Translations under genes and position numbers: made by a program
Notes under the pieces: generated by a model
What the model was told of the DNA's origin: nothing
The model's database searches: none
Seen by the model: only the letters and a program-made list of their open reading frames with translations
Assembly: GCF_001704635.1 (NCBI RefSeq)
Contig: NZ_MAXF01000038.1
Span: forward strand, 232,213 to 296,212
From: Streptomyces sparsogenes
Lineage (GTDB): Bacteria; Actinomycetota; Actinomycetes; Streptomycetales; Streptomycetaceae
Length of the DNA stretch: 64,000 bases
Direction of reading: 5' to 3'
Shown: positions 25,634-33,965 of the stretch, in pieces
Position numbering within the stretch: the stretch's first letter is position 1
Layout: the number at the start of each line of letters is the position of its first letter

Positions 25634-26232
25634 GGCGGCGAGCGGCGGGCGCGCTGCTCGGGGCGGTGGCGCTGCTGACCGCCGGCTGCGGCATCCGCGG
25701 CACGTCCGTGCCGGTGGACGCCGGACCGGCCCCCTCGCGCGCGTCCTGCCAGGCGCCCGAGCCGGGGCGGTCGGCCGAGGGCGCGGGCCGGGTCACCGTA
25801 CGGGTCTATCTGCTGTGCACCTCGCGGCTCCTCTCGGTGAGCCGCGGCGCGCCGGCGACGGACGACAAGACGGCCCAGCGGCCGCTGGAGCGCGCCCGGG
25901 CCCTGCTGGAACAGCTGCAGCAGCCGCCGTCGGCGGCCGAGGAGGGGGCGGGGTTCACCACCGCGGTGGAGGACTGGGTGCGCGTCTCGGGCCCGGCCCA
26001 GGACGACCCGGATCACGCGCTGCGGCTGAACCGGCTGCCGGAGGAGCTGCAGTCCTACGCGCTCGCGCAGATCGTCTGCACCTACGCGGACACCCCCGTG
26101 GCGGACTCCAGGCACCGGGTGGTGCTCGGCGGCCCGGACGCGAAGCGGGACCCGCTCAAGACTTACGAGTGCACGGAGGAGATGCGCCGGCACCCCGAGA
26201 TCGCGGTGAATTCCGGCGTTCTCGTGCCCTAG
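25630..26232 (+). CDS. Lipoprotein of the afsQ operon
   Basis: 200 residues. The signal peptide MRRRAAGALLGAVALLTAGC has a clear lipobox LTAGC. The mature domain contains RVTVRVYLLCTSRLLSVSRG, ERARALLEQLQQPPSAAEE and LNRLPEELQSYALAQIVCTYADT, a GerMN-like fold by appearance, with Cys pairs. It overlaps afsQ2 by ATGA, so it is cotranscribed. Its position (as SCO4905 in S. coelicolor, recalled) suggests it may influence signal sensing by AfsQ2 at the membrane surface. That role is inference. Confidence 0.85.
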   Translation: MRRRAAGALLGAVALLTAGCGIRGTSVPVDAGPAPSRASCQAPEPGRSAEGAGRVTVRVYLLCTSRLLSVSRGAPATDDKTAQRPLERARALLEQLQQPPSAAEEGAGFTTAVEDWVRVSGPAQDDPDHALRLNRLPEELQSYALAQIVCTYADTPVADSRHRVVLGGPDAKRDPLKTYECTEEMRRHPEIAVNSGVLVP

Positions 26233-26362
26233 GTGTATTGACCCGCAGGGTTGTTCACGCGGCTGATCGGTGGGCGGCCGCCGGCGGACTCACCGGTAAC
26301 CCGTTTGCCACCAGCGCGGCCGCGGCGGAACCACGACCCCCGCACCCGGCGTCCTGAGAGGC

Positions 26363-26938
26363 GTGCAGGGTCATGGTTCCGGCCGCCGCAGGGCCGCCTT
26401 CCGCTTCCGCGCCGCGGGCTTCGTCCTCCTCGTCGCACACCTGTCATACGTGTGCTGGCTGACCCTGCGCCCGCTGTCCGCGCCCTGGGTGACCGCCGTG
26501 ACCCTCGAACCGCTCGCCACCATCCGCGCCGACCTGGCGCTCGGCCCCTGGGAGGCCGCCCGCAGCATCGGCGGGGGACTGCTGCTGCTCGCGCCGCTGG
26601 GGGTGCTGCTGCCGCTGGCGGGGGGCCGGGTGACGGTCTACCCGCTGGCCTCGTTCGCCCGGACGGTCTTCACCGGCGCGATGATCTCCCTGGCGATCGC
26701 GCTCGTACACAGCGAGCTGACCGGCCAGATCATGAACGTCGACACGGTGCTGCTCAACACGGCGGGCGTCGCGCTCGCGCACCTCGCGGTGGTCCCGGCC
26801 GTACGGAGCCGGCTGCGCCGGCGGGCGGACCGGAAGCGGACCGCCGCCCTCATGGCGAACGAGGGCCGACCGGAGGACTGGGACGAGGGCGCCCAGACCA
26901 TGACCCCGTCCCTGTCCCGGGTCGGGGTCGCGCCGTAA
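26363..26938 (+). CDS. VanZ-like family membrane protein
   Basis: 191 residues with four membrane helices. SYVCWLTLRPLSAPWV, the LLLLAPLGVLLPLAGG segment, SLAIALVHSELTGQIMNVDTVLLNTAGVALAHL and the DxxxNTxG pattern are the VanZ signature. VanZ proteins give low-level teicoplanin resistance in enterococci. In Streptomyces the family is large and mostly of unknown role. GTG start with GAG AGG just upstream. It ends in a hydrophilic tail. A hairpin follows the gene. Confidence 0.88.
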   Translation: MQGHGSGRRRAAFRFRAAGFVLLVAHLSYVCWLTLRPLSAPWVTAVTLEPLATIRADLALGPWEAARSIGGGLLLLAPLGVLLPLAGGRVTVYPLASFARTVFTGAMISLAIALVHSELTGQIMNVDTVLLNTAGVALAHLAVVPAVRSRLRRRADRKRTAALMANEGRPEDWDEGAQTMTPSLSRVGVAP

Positions 26939-26979
26939 CGGAAGGCGGCTGGAGGAGCAAGCGGCCGCGAAGCGCCACA

Positions 26980-27012
26980 GGGGCCCGCACCCCCTCCGGG
27001 TGTGCGAGCCCC
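26980..27012. terminator. Hairpin downstream of the VanZ-like gene
   Basis: GGGGCCCGCACCC and GGGTGTGCGAGCCCC pair imperfectly across a 5-base loop between convergent genes (VanZ-like and the secreted protein), 42 bp after the VanZ-like stop. A typical Streptomyces L-shaped terminator without a T-tract. Confidence 0.6.
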
Positions 27013-27056
27013 TTCGCCCGTGGGTACGCCCGCGGGGACGCCCGTGATGACCGGGC

Positions 27057-27326
27057 TCAGCCCAGCAGGCCGCTCGGCAGACCGGCCGGCAGACCGCCGG
27101 GCTTCAGGGCGCTCGGCTGGAGGGGCAGGTTGCCCAGCAGGCCCTTGTCGTTGGGGCCGGGCTGGCCCGGACGCGGGGCATGACCCGGCTGCCCGGCCCC
27201 GACGCCCATGCTGTGCGCGGGCCCGGCCGGGGCGTTGCCGACCGCGGCCGCGCTGCCGCCTCCGGCCATGACGGCGACCGCGCCGAGGGCAATGGCGCCG
27301 AGGGTCTTGATGGTTCCCTGCTTCAT
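27057..27326 (-). CDS. Small secreted protein, unknown function
   Basis: 89 residues. The signal peptide is MKQGTIKTLGAIALGAVAVMAGG, with probable cleavage after SAAA. The mature peptide of about 60 residues is rich in Gly and Pro (GQPGHAPRPGQPGPNDKG) and ends GLPAGLPSGLLG. The MKQ start and signal are like those of the abundant small exported Streptomyces proteins with GLLGGLPL tails. No chaplin motif is seen. CAAGGA before the ATG serves as ribosome site. Confidence 0.75.
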   Translation of the reverse strand: MKQGTIKTLGAIALGAVAVMAGGGSAAAVGNAPAGPAHSMGVGAGQPGHAPRPGQPGPNDKGLLGNLPLQPSALKPGGLPAGLPSGLLG

Positions 27327-27450
27327 CAGAAATCTGTCCTTGAGACGGGGGCTTGACCGGTACGGCAACGTAGCGATGGATTTCCGCTCCCCGCAAACCC
27401 GGAAAAGCACTCACCGGCTGCCCACCGGCCGTTTATCACCGTCCGCGCGA

Positions 27451-28617
27451 TCACTTGCCCTCGGCGCCGGACCCCCTGGTCACGGGGGATGCCGAGGCCA
27501 TCCGACGGAACAGCCATTCGGACTTCAATTCGGCATATCCGGGCTTGATCACGTCATTGATCATCGCCAGACGTTCATCAAAAGGAATGAACGCTGATTT
27601 CATTGCATTGACCGTAAACCATTGCATGTCGTCGAGCGTGTAGTGGAACGTCGAAACGAGGTGCGCGAATTCGTCGCTCATGCTCGTGCCGCTCATCAGA
27701 CGATTATCCGTATTCACGGTCGCCCGGAATTGCAGCCGGCGGAGCAGTCCGATGGGATGCTCGGCGTACGAGCGGGCGGCCCCGGTCTGGAGGTTGGAGG
27801 TCGGGCACAGCTCCAGCGGGATGCGCTTGTCCCGGACGTACGAGGCGAGCCGGCCGAGGGTCACGCTGCCGTCGTCGGCGACCTGGATGTCGTCGATGAT
27901 GCGGACGCCGTGGCCGAGCCGGTCGGCGCCGCACCACTGGAGCGCCTGCCAGATGGAGGGCAGCCCGAAGGCCTCGCCCGCGTGGATCGTGAAGTGGTTG
28001 TTCTCCCGCTTCAGATACTCGAAGGCGTCGAGGTGGCGGGTGGGCGGGTAGCCCGCCTCGGCACCCGCGATGTCGAAGCCGACGACGCCGCGGTCGCGGA
28101 AGCCGTTGGCGAGTTCGGCGATCTCCAGCGCGCGGGCCGCGTGGCGCATCGCGGTGAGCAGGGCGCCGACGCGGATGCGGTGGCCGTTCTCCCCGGCCCG
28201 CCGCTCCCCCTCGCGGAAGCCCTCGTTGACCGCCTCGACGACCTGCTCCAGCGTCAGCCCCCGGGTCAGGTGCTGCTCGGGGGCGTAGCGCACCTCGGCG
28301 TAGACGACCCCGTCCGCGGCCAGGTCCTCGGCGCACTCGGCGGCGACCCGGAACAGCGCGTCGCGGGTCTGCATGACGCCGCAGGTGTGCGCGAAGGTCT
28401 CCAGGTAGCGCTCGAGCGAACCGGAGTCGGCGGCCTCCCGGAACCAGTCGCCGAGCTTCCGCGGATCGCTCTCCGGCAGCGCGTCATAGCCCGTCTCCCG
28501 GGCGAGTTCGGCGACGGTGGCGGGGCGCAGCCCGCCGTCGAGGTGGTCGTGCAGCAGCACCTTGGGGGCTCGGCGGATCTGCTCGGGGGTGGGTCGGTCG
28601 TGGTACTCGCTCGTCAT
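27451..28617 (-). CDS. add: Adenosine deaminase
   Basis: 388 residues. It deaminates adenosine and deoxyadenosine to inosine and deoxyinosine, which PNP can then cleave. Zinc and active-site motifs are [12 protein letters not shown] (two His), [10 protein letters not shown] (His and catalytic Glu), [10 protein letters not shown] (His) and [13 protein letters not shown] (Asp). The 3' end (27530-27700) is markedly less GC-rich than the rest. The ATG follows a -10-like TATGGT by six bases with no ribosome site, and the CTACGCGCGTAG operator sits just upstream, the same layout as at deoC. Confidence 0.95.
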   Translation of the reverse strand: MTSEYHDRPTPEQIRRAPKVLLHDHLDGGLRPATVAELARETGYDALPESDPRKLGDWFREAADSGSLERYLETFAHTCGVMQTRDALFRVAAECAEDLAADGVVYAEVRYAPEQHLTRGLTLEQVVEAVNEGFREGERRAGENGHRIRVGALLTAMRHAARALEIAELANGFRDRGVVGFDIAGAEAGYPPTRHLDAFEYLKRENNHFTIHAGEAFGLPSIWQALQWCGADRLGHGVRIIDDIQVADDGSVTLGRLASYVRDKRIPLELCPTSNLQTGAARSYAEHPIGLLRRLQFRATVNTDNRLMSGTSMSDEFAHLVSTFHYTLDDMQWFTVNAMKSAFIPFDERLAMINDVIKPGYAELKSEWLFRRMASASPVTRGSGAEGK

Positions 28618-28623
28618 CTGCGC

Positions 28624-28644
28624 ACCATACCCCTACGCGCGTAG
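28624..28644 (-). promoter_or_regulatory. add promoter with CTACGCGCGTAG operator
   Basis: On the minus strand the palindrome (28633-28644) is followed after three bases by TATGGT (28624-28629) and, six bases on, by the add ATG. Operator, -10 and start codon are spaced nearly as at deoC, so a shared regulator and leaderless message are likely. Confidence 0.7.
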
Positions 28645-28744
28645 ATCGTGTCGCCGCGCACCTCCGCCAACTGGCCTCGATAGATATGCAACAGTGACCC
28701 GCACGAGTGGTGGAGTACACCGCTCCTTCTGCGATTGTTCTGCC

Positions 28745-29509
28745 ATGGCTCAGCAAGCGTTGCCCGAGCGGGGCGCCCGGTTGGGGCGGCCGAGAGGCGC
28801 GGCCGCCGCGCGAGAGACCGTCCACGGCGTGGTGTTGCTGCTCCCCGGCGGCCCGGAGACCGGCACGGGGCGGCCCTCCCGGCTGTCGGTGGCGACGATG
28901 CTGCCGCTGGCCCGGCGGCTGGTCCGGGCGGGCCGCGCCGAGGGGCTGACCGCCCATGCCGTCCACTACCGCCACCGCGGCTGGAACGGCGACGCGGCCC
29001 ACCCGGCCGAGGACGCCGCCTGGGCGGTGGACGAGGTGGTGCGGCGCTACGGCGATGTGCCCGTCTGCCTCATCGGCCACGGCATGGGCGCCCGCGCCGC
29101 CCTGCGCGCCGCCGGCCACGAGGCCGTCGACGCGGTGGTCGCCCTGGCCCCCTGGCTGCCGGAGCCGGACGCCCAGCTCACCCCGGAGCCGGTGAAGCAG
29201 CTGGTCGGACGGCAGGTCCTCATCGCCCACGGCACCAACGACCAGCGCACCGACCCCGAGTTGTCCTACCGGCTCGCCGAACGGGCCAAGAAGATCAACC
29301 GCGACGTGTGCCGCTTCGAGGTGCACGCCGACGGCCACGGCCTCCACCACCACCGCTCCGAAGTACAGGCCCTGGCCGCCGACTTCCTGCTCGGCTCCCT
29401 CTTCGCCCACGGCTACTCCCGCCCCGTAGCCGACGCCCTCGCCGCCCCACCCCCGCTGGGCCTGCGCATGCCCCTGGCGGCGGGCTTCGGCTCGACGCTG
29501 CCGCGCTGA
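28745..29509 (+). CDS. Alpha/beta hydrolase-fold protein without a nucleophile serine
   Basis: 254 residues with hydrolase-fold order: VHGVVLLLPGGPETG, RRLVRAGRAEGLTAHAVHYRHRGWNG, then the elbow LIGHGMGARAAL where the usual Ser of G-x-S-x-G is Gly. The later parts keep HGTNDQRTDP (Asp) and HADGHGLHHH (His). Without the nucleophile it may bind rather than cleave ligands, or use another chemistry. It is divergent from add (127 bp between) and convergent with the LysR gene. Confidence 0.85.
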   Translation: MAQQALPERGARLGRPRGAAAARETVHGVVLLLPGGPETGTGRPSRLSVATMLPLARRLVRAGRAEGLTAHAVHYRHRGWNGDAAHPAEDAAWAVDEVVRRYGDVPVCLIGHGMGARAALRAAGHEAVDAVVALAPWLPEPDAQLTPEPVKQLVGRQVLIAHGTNDQRTDPELSYRLAERAKKINRDVCRFEVHADGHGLHHHRSEVQALAADFLLGSLFAHGYSRPVADALAAPPPLGLRMPLAAGFGSTLPR

Positions 29510-29543
29510 GGCCGGCCCCCGGCCGGACGCGGCCGGACGGGCC

Positions 29544-30530
29544 TCAGCGCGGGAGGAGTTGACCGCGGCGGCTCAGGAGGAAGCGTTTGAAGGCGGCGAC
29601 CGGGGCGGTGTCGGGGTGGCCGTCGAGCCAGGCGACGCCGATTTCGCGGACGGCTCGGGGGGCGGTGACGGTGAGTTCGGCGACGCCGGGGCGGGGGACG
29701 GCGGGGGGTGGGAGGAGGGCGACGCCGAGGCCGGCGGCGACCAGGCCGCGGAGGGTCTCGGCCTCCTCGCCCTCGAAGGCGATCCTGGGTTTGAAGCCCG
29801 CCTCGGCGCACAGGGCGTCGGTGATGCGCCGCAGGCCGTAGCCCGGTTCGAGGGTGACGAACAGCTCGGAGGCGGCCTCGGCCAGTCTGATGCGCTTGCG
29901 GCCGGCGAGCCGGTGGTCGTCGGGGACGACCAGGCGGAGCCGCTGTTCGTCGAGGCGGCGGGCGACCAGGTCCGGGGCGTCGGGGACGGGGGAGGTGAGG
30001 CAGAGGTCGAGGTCGCCGGCGCGCATCCGCTCGATCATCGCCTCGCCGTAGTTCTGGACGAGTTGGAAGCGCACGCGCGGGTGGTCGACGCGGAAGGCGC
30101 GGATGAGACCGGGTACGGTCTCCGAGCCGAGGGTGTGGAGAAACCCGAAGGCGATCTTGCCGGCGGCCGGGTCGGCGTCGGCCCGTACGGACTCGGCGGC
30201 GCGCTCGACCTCGGCGAGGGCCCGTTCCACGGCGCGCAGGAAGGTGCGGCCGGCGGGGGTGAGGGCGACGGTGCGGCCGCGGCGGGCGAACAGCGCGACG
30301 CCGAGGTCCGCTTCGAGGCGTACCATCGCCCGGCTGAGCGTCGACTGGGGGACGCCGAGCCACTGCGCGGCCCGGGTGACGTGCTCGTGCTGGGCCACGG
30401 CCGCGAACTGGACGAGGCGGGGGGTCAGGGCCGCGGCCCAGGAGTCGGCCTCGAACTCGGCCATCACGCGGTCGGCGGGCGGCGAGCCTGGCGGGGGTGG
30501 TGGCGGTGGTGTCGGGCGGCCGGTTGTCAC
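29544..30530 (-). CDS. LysR family regulator, divergent from an MFS transporter
   Basis: About 328 residues from the GTG nearest the divergent promoter. The HTH reads LVQFAAVAQHEHVTRAAQWLGVPQSTLSRAMVRLEADLGVALFARRGRTVALTPAG. The effector domain follows (GKIAFGFLHTLGSETVPGLIRAFRVDHPRV, GLVAAGLGVALLPPP). The N-terminal 25 residues are a Pro-rich run (RPTPPPPPPPGSPP), and an ATG at 30464 would omit it. The arrangement matches regulators that control an adjacent MFS exporter. Confidence 0.88.
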   Translation of the reverse strand: MTTGRPTPPPPPPPGSPPADRVMAEFEADSWAAALTPRLVQFAAVAQHEHVTRAAQWLGVPQSTLSRAMVRLEADLGVALFARRGRTVALTPAGRTFLRAVERALAEVERAAESVRADADPAAGKIAFGFLHTLGSETVPGLIRAFRVDHPRVRFQLVQNYGEAMIERMRAGDLDLCLTSPVPDAPDLVARRLDEQRLRLVVPDDHRLAGRKRIRLAEAASELFVTLEPGYGLRRITDALCAEAGFKPRIAFEGEEAETLRGLVAAGLGVALLPPPAVPRPGVAELTVTAPRAVREIGVAWLDGHPDTAPVAAFKRFLLSRRGQLLPR

Positions 30531-30583
30531 GGGAATGTCTTTTTCATTGCTGAGGCGTGACAACGATCTCGCTGACCTCGGCT

Positions 30584-30599
30584 GATGCGGCACAGCATC
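30584..30599. promoter_or_regulatory. LysR-type site GATGC-N6-GCATC
   Basis: A dyad of the T-N11-A kind expected for LysR proteins, between the divergent LysR and MFS genes, 37 bp before the probable -35 (TTGGAC, 30620) of the MFS promoter. Assignment is by position and symmetry. Confidence 0.5.
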
Positions 30600-30656
30600 G
30601 ATTATGGCAATTCCGTGCATTGGACGCATCAAAATGGGAGCACATACGGTCAAGAC

Positions 30657-32021
30657 ATGCCTCCTGCTGATACCGAGGCGTCCACCGGAACCCCTGTGGA
30701 CGCCTGCGCCAAGACGCCGTCGACCCCCGCCGCTCCCGATCGGTTGAGCCCCGGGGACCCGGGCTTCGGCCGGATGAGGCTCGCTCTCTTCGCCGCCGGC
30801 CTCGCGACGTTCGCCCTTCTCTACTCCTCCCAGGCACTCCTCCCCGCGATCTCCGGCGACCTCCACGTATCGGCCGACCAGGCCAGCTGGACGGTCTCCG
30901 CCGCCACGCTCGCGCTGGCCCTCGCGGTTCTCCCGCTCAGCGCCGTGTCCGAGCGCTACGGCCGGTGCCGGACGATGACCGTCTCGCTCGCGGTCGCCGT
31001 CGCCGTCGGCCTCGCGGTGCCCTTCGCCCCGGACCTCGGCTGGCTGGTCGCGCTGCGCGCCGTCCAGGGCGCGGCGATCGCCGGCATTCCCGCCTCCGCG
31101 ATGGCGTACCTCTCCGAGGAGGTGCGCCCCGCCGCCCTCATCGGCACCATCGGGCTGTTCGTGGCGGGCAACAGCGTCGGCGGCATGACCGGCCGGCTGC
31201 TCACCGGCTGGGTCGCCGACGGCTGGGGCTGGCGCGTCGCACTGGGCGCGGTCGGCGTCCTGTCGCTGGTGTGCGCGATCGCCTTCCGGCTGCTGCTGCC
31301 CAAGGCGCGCCACTTCACCCCGTCCGCGGTCAGCCCGCGGGCCCTGGCCCGCACGGTCGGCGGCCACCTGTCCGACCCGCTGCTGCGCCGGCTGTACGCG
31401 ATCGGCGCGCTGTTCATGACCGTCTTCGGCGGTGTCTACACCGTCATCGGCTACCGCCTGGTCGCCGAGCCCTTCAACCTCTCGCAGTCCCTCGTCGGCT
31501 CGATCTTCCTGATCTACCTGGTCGGTACGGCCTCCTCCGCGGCGGCCGGAAAGCTGGTCGGCCGGCTGGGCCGGCGCGGGGCGCTGTACGTGGCGGTCAC
31601 CACGACGACGGCCGGGCTGCTGCTGAGCCTCGGCGACTCGATCGCGGCGGTGCTGGTCGGCCTGGTGCTGATCACCGCGGGCTTCTTCGCGGGCCACGCC
31701 GTGGCCTCGTCCTCGGTCAGCCGGGCCGCCAAGACCGGGCGCGCCCAGGCCTCGGCGCTCTACCAGGCCACGTACTACGTCGGCAGCAGCGTGGGCGGCA
31801 CCCTCGGCGCCCTCGCCTTCCACGCGGCCGGCTGGACCGGCACCGTCCTGCTCGGTCTGGTGGCCGTGGCCGGCGCGGCGGGGATCACGCTCTACGCGAC
31901 GCGCAAGGCGCTGGCCGAGCGGCGCGCGGAGATCGTGGCGCGGTCGGCGCAGCAGGCCGGGCGGCGCACACAGTCCAACGAAACCACGCAAGGCATGCGC
32001 CGGCTGGCCGCCCGGGCGTAA
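30657..32021 (+). CDS. MFS transporter (YnfM-like, 12 TM)
   Basis: 454 residues. After a 40-residue hydrophilic start, RLALFAAGLATFALLYSSQALLPAISGDLHVS begins the first helix. LSAVSERYGRCRTMTVSLAVAV is motif A and GWGWRVALGAVGVLSLV the central loop. It resembles the YnfM/inner-membrane transport group. A -10-like TACGGT lies six bases before the ATG, suggesting a leaderless start, with -35 TTGGAC further up. An in-frame extension to 30585 lacks support. Substrate unknown; probably regulated by the divergent LysR protein. Confidence 0.9.
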   Translation: MPPADTEASTGTPVDACAKTPSTPAAPDRLSPGDPGFGRMRLALFAAGLATFALLYSSQALLPAISGDLHVSADQASWTVSAATLALALAVLPLSAVSERYGRCRTMTVSLAVAVAVGLAVPFAPDLGWLVALRAVQGAAIAGIPASAMAYLSEEVRPAALIGTIGLFVAGNSVGGMTGRLLTGWVADGWGWRVALGAVGVLSLVCAIAFRLLLPKARHFTPSAVSPRALARTVGGHLSDPLLRRLYAIGALFMTVFGGVYTVIGYRLVAEPFNLSQSLVGSIFLIYLVGTASSAAAGKLVGRLGRRGALYVAVTTTTAGLLLSLGDSIAAVLVGLVLITAGFFAGHAVASSSVSRAAKTGRAQASALYQATYYVGSSVGGTLGALAFHAAGWTGTVLLGLVAVAGAAGITLYATRKALAERRAEIVARSAQQAGRRTQSNETTQGMRRLAARA

Positions 32022-32025
32022 CGTC

Positions 32026-32108
32026 CCAGGCCAGGCCAGGCCAGGCCAGGCCGGATCCGGCCGGGTCAAGGCCAGGCCGGACCCGGCCGGACCAGGGCCG
32101 GACCCGGT
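32026..32108. repeat. Low-complexity repeats of GGCCA / GGCCGGACCC
   Basis: Tandem CCAGG units then alternating GGCCGGACCCGG units fill the space after the MFS stop. Such runs are prone to slippage. No coding capacity is apparent. Confidence 0.7.
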
Positions 32109-32144
32109 CACACCCGGCCGCCCCCGGCCACATCCCGAGAGCCC

Positions 32145-32186
32145 GAAGGGGCCGCCCGCCAACTGTCCCGGCGGTGCGGCCCCTTC
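32145..32186. terminator. Hairpin terminator between MFS and deoA
   Basis: Perfect 11-bp stem GAAGGGGCCGC with a 20-base loop, between the convergent MFS gene and the end of the nucleoside transporter operon. It ends 26 bp before the deoA stop. Confidence 0.75.
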
Positions 32187-32211
32187 GCCCGTTCCCTCGA
32201 CTACGGCGCGC

Positions 32212-33492
32212 TCACGGTGCGATGCGGTCCAGGACGATCGGGTCGGCCGTGAACTCCGTCCCCGGCGGCGCGTAGCTCACCGCCCCCGCGAGCGCCTCCA
32301 GCGCGTAGTCGAACTTCTCCGGCGTGTCCGTGTGCAGCGTCAGCAGCGGCTCGCCCTGCCGTACCCGCTCCCCCGGCTTGGCATGGATCTCCACGCCCGC
32401 GCCCGCCTGCACCGGGTCCTCCTTGCGGGCGCGGCCCGCGCCGAGGCGCCAGGCGGCGAGGCCGACCGCGTACGCGTCCAGGCCGGTCAGCACGCCGGTC
32501 GACTCGGCCGTCACCACATGGCGCTCGCGGGCGACGGGCAGCGGCGCGTCCGGGTCGCCGCCCTGCGCGGCGATCATGCGGCGCCAGTGGTCCATCGCGG
32601 AGCCGTCCGCGAGCGCCTTGGCCGGGTCGGCGTCCGGCAGGCCCGCCGCGTCCAGCATCTCCCGGGCGAGGGCGAGGGTGAGTTCGACGACATCGGCCGG
32701 GCCGCCGCCCGCCAGCACCTCCACCGACTCGCGGACCTCCAGCGCGTTGCCCGCCGTGCGGCCGAGCGGGGTGGCCATGCCGGTGAGCAGGGCGACCGTA
32801 CGGACCCCGTGGTCGGTGCCAAGACCCACCATCGTGGCGGCCAGCTCCCGCGCCGAGGCCAGGTCCTTCATGAAGGCCCCCGAGCCGACCTTCACGTCCA
32901 GCACCAGCGAACCGGTGCCCTCGGCGATCTTCTTCGACATGATGCTGCTCGCGATGAGCGGGATCGACTCCACGGTCCCGGTCACATCGCGCAGCGCGTA
33001 CAGCTTCCGGTCGGCGGGCGCGAGCCCCTCGCCCGCCGCGCAGATGACGCAGCCGACGTCCCCGAGCACCCGCAGCATCTCCTCGCCCGAGAGCTTCGCC
33101 CGCCAGCCGGGGATGGCCTCCAGCTTGTCGAGCGTGCCGCCGGTGTGGCCGAGGCCGCGCCCGGAGAGCTGCGGCACGGCCGCCCCGCAGGCGGCCACCA
33201 GCGGCGCCAGCGGCAGCGTGATCTTGTCGCCCACCCCGCCGGTCGAGTGCTTGTCGGCGGTCGGGCGCGGCAGGGAGGAGAAGTCCATGCGCTCGCCGGA
33301 GGCGATCATCGCGGCGGTCCAGCGGGCGATCTCCGCGCGGTCCATGCCCTGGAGGAAGATCGCCATCGCGAGCGCGGACATCTGCTCGTGGGCGACCTCC
33401 CCGCGCGTGTAGGCGTCGATGATCCAGTCGATCTGGGCGTCGGTGAGACGGCCGCCGTCGCGCTTGGCGCGGATGACGGAGATGGCGTCCAT
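32212..33492 (-). CDS. deoA: Thymidine phosphorylase
   Basis: 426 residues, last gene of the nucleoside transport operon. It phosphorolyses thymidine and deoxyuridine to base plus deoxyribose-1-phosphate. The pyrimidine-nucleoside phosphorylase signature is SGRGLGHTGGTLDKLEAI, and the phosphate loop is KHSTGGVGDKITLPLAP. EGTGSLVLDVKVGSGAFMK and the C-terminal lobe (VEIHAKPGERVRQGEPLLTLHTDT) complete the fold. The start gives the usual MDAISVIRAKRDGGRL N-terminus. It lies 50 bp after cdd, in the same orientation. Confidence 0.95.
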   Translation of the reverse strand: MDAISVIRAKRDGGRLTDAQIDWIIDAYTRGEVAHEQMSALAMAIFLQGMDRAEIARWTAAMIASGERMDFSSLPRPTADKHSTGGVGDKITLPLAPLVAACGAAVPQLSGRGLGHTGGTLDKLEAIPGWRAKLSGEEMLRVLGDVGCVICAAGEGLAPADRKLYALRDVTGTVESIPLIASSIMSKKIAEGTGSLVLDVKVGSGAFMKDLASARELAATMVGLGTDHGVRTVALLTGMATPLGRTAGNALEVRESVEVLAGGGPADVVELTLALAREMLDAAGLPDADPAKALADGSAMDHWRRMIAAQGGDPDAPLPVARERHVVTAESTGVLTGLDAYAVGLAAWRLGAGRARKEDPVQAGAGVEIHAKPGERVRQGEPLLTLHTDTPEKFDYALEALAGAVSYAPPGTEFTADPIVLDRIAP

Positions 33493-33542
33493 GGGGGATG
33501 CGGGCCTTTCGGGGATGCGGGCGCCGAAGCGCCCAGAGCAGC

Positions 33543-33965
33543 TCAGCGTTCCAGGTTGTCGCGCCCGAACGCGTCCGGGAGGAGTTCGGCGAGCGGGCGG
33601 ATGCCCGAGGCGGTGTCCACCTGGAGTTCGGGGCCGCCGTGCTCCCACAGCAGCTGGCGGCAGCGGCCGCAGGGCATCAGCACCGCCCCGTCGCGGTCGC
33701 AGCAGGTGAAGGCGGTCAGACGGCCGCCGCCCGAGGCGAACAGGGCGGAGACCAGGCCGCACTCGGCACACAGCGCCACGCCGTACGCCGCGTTCTCCAC
33801 ATTGCAGCCGGTCACCGTGCGGCCGTCGTCGACCAGCGCGGCCGCGCCCACCGGGTAGTGGGAGTACGGGGCGTAGGCCCGGGACATCACGTCCCGGGCC
33901 CGCGCGCGCAGCGCTTCCCAGTCGACCGGCGCGCTCGCGGTCGGGGTCGCGCCCGTGTTCATCAT
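33543..33965 (-). CDS. cdd: Cytidine deaminase
   Basis: 140 residues, homotetrameric type. It deaminates cytidine and deoxycytidine to uridine and deoxyuridine. Zinc and catalytic residues are in GCNVENAAYGVALCAECG (Cys) and LMPCGRCRQLLWE (two Cys). The ATG start overlaps the permease stop as ATGA, and a second ATG follows directly. Its place between a nucleoside permease and deoA means imported cytidine can be deaminated and then cleaved. Confidence 0.94.
   Translation of the reverse strand: MMNTGATPTASAPVDWEALRARARDVMSRAYAPYSHYPVGAAALVDDGRTVTGCNVENAAYGVALCAECGLVSALFASGGGRLTAFTCCDRDGAVLMPCGRCRQLLWEHGGPELQVDTASGIRPLAELLPDAFGRDNLER

Noticed and set aside
32026..32108. Attachment site or insertion boundary
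   Set aside because: Only simple GGCCA/GGCCGGACC repeats. No matching copy elsewhere in the window and no integrase beside it.
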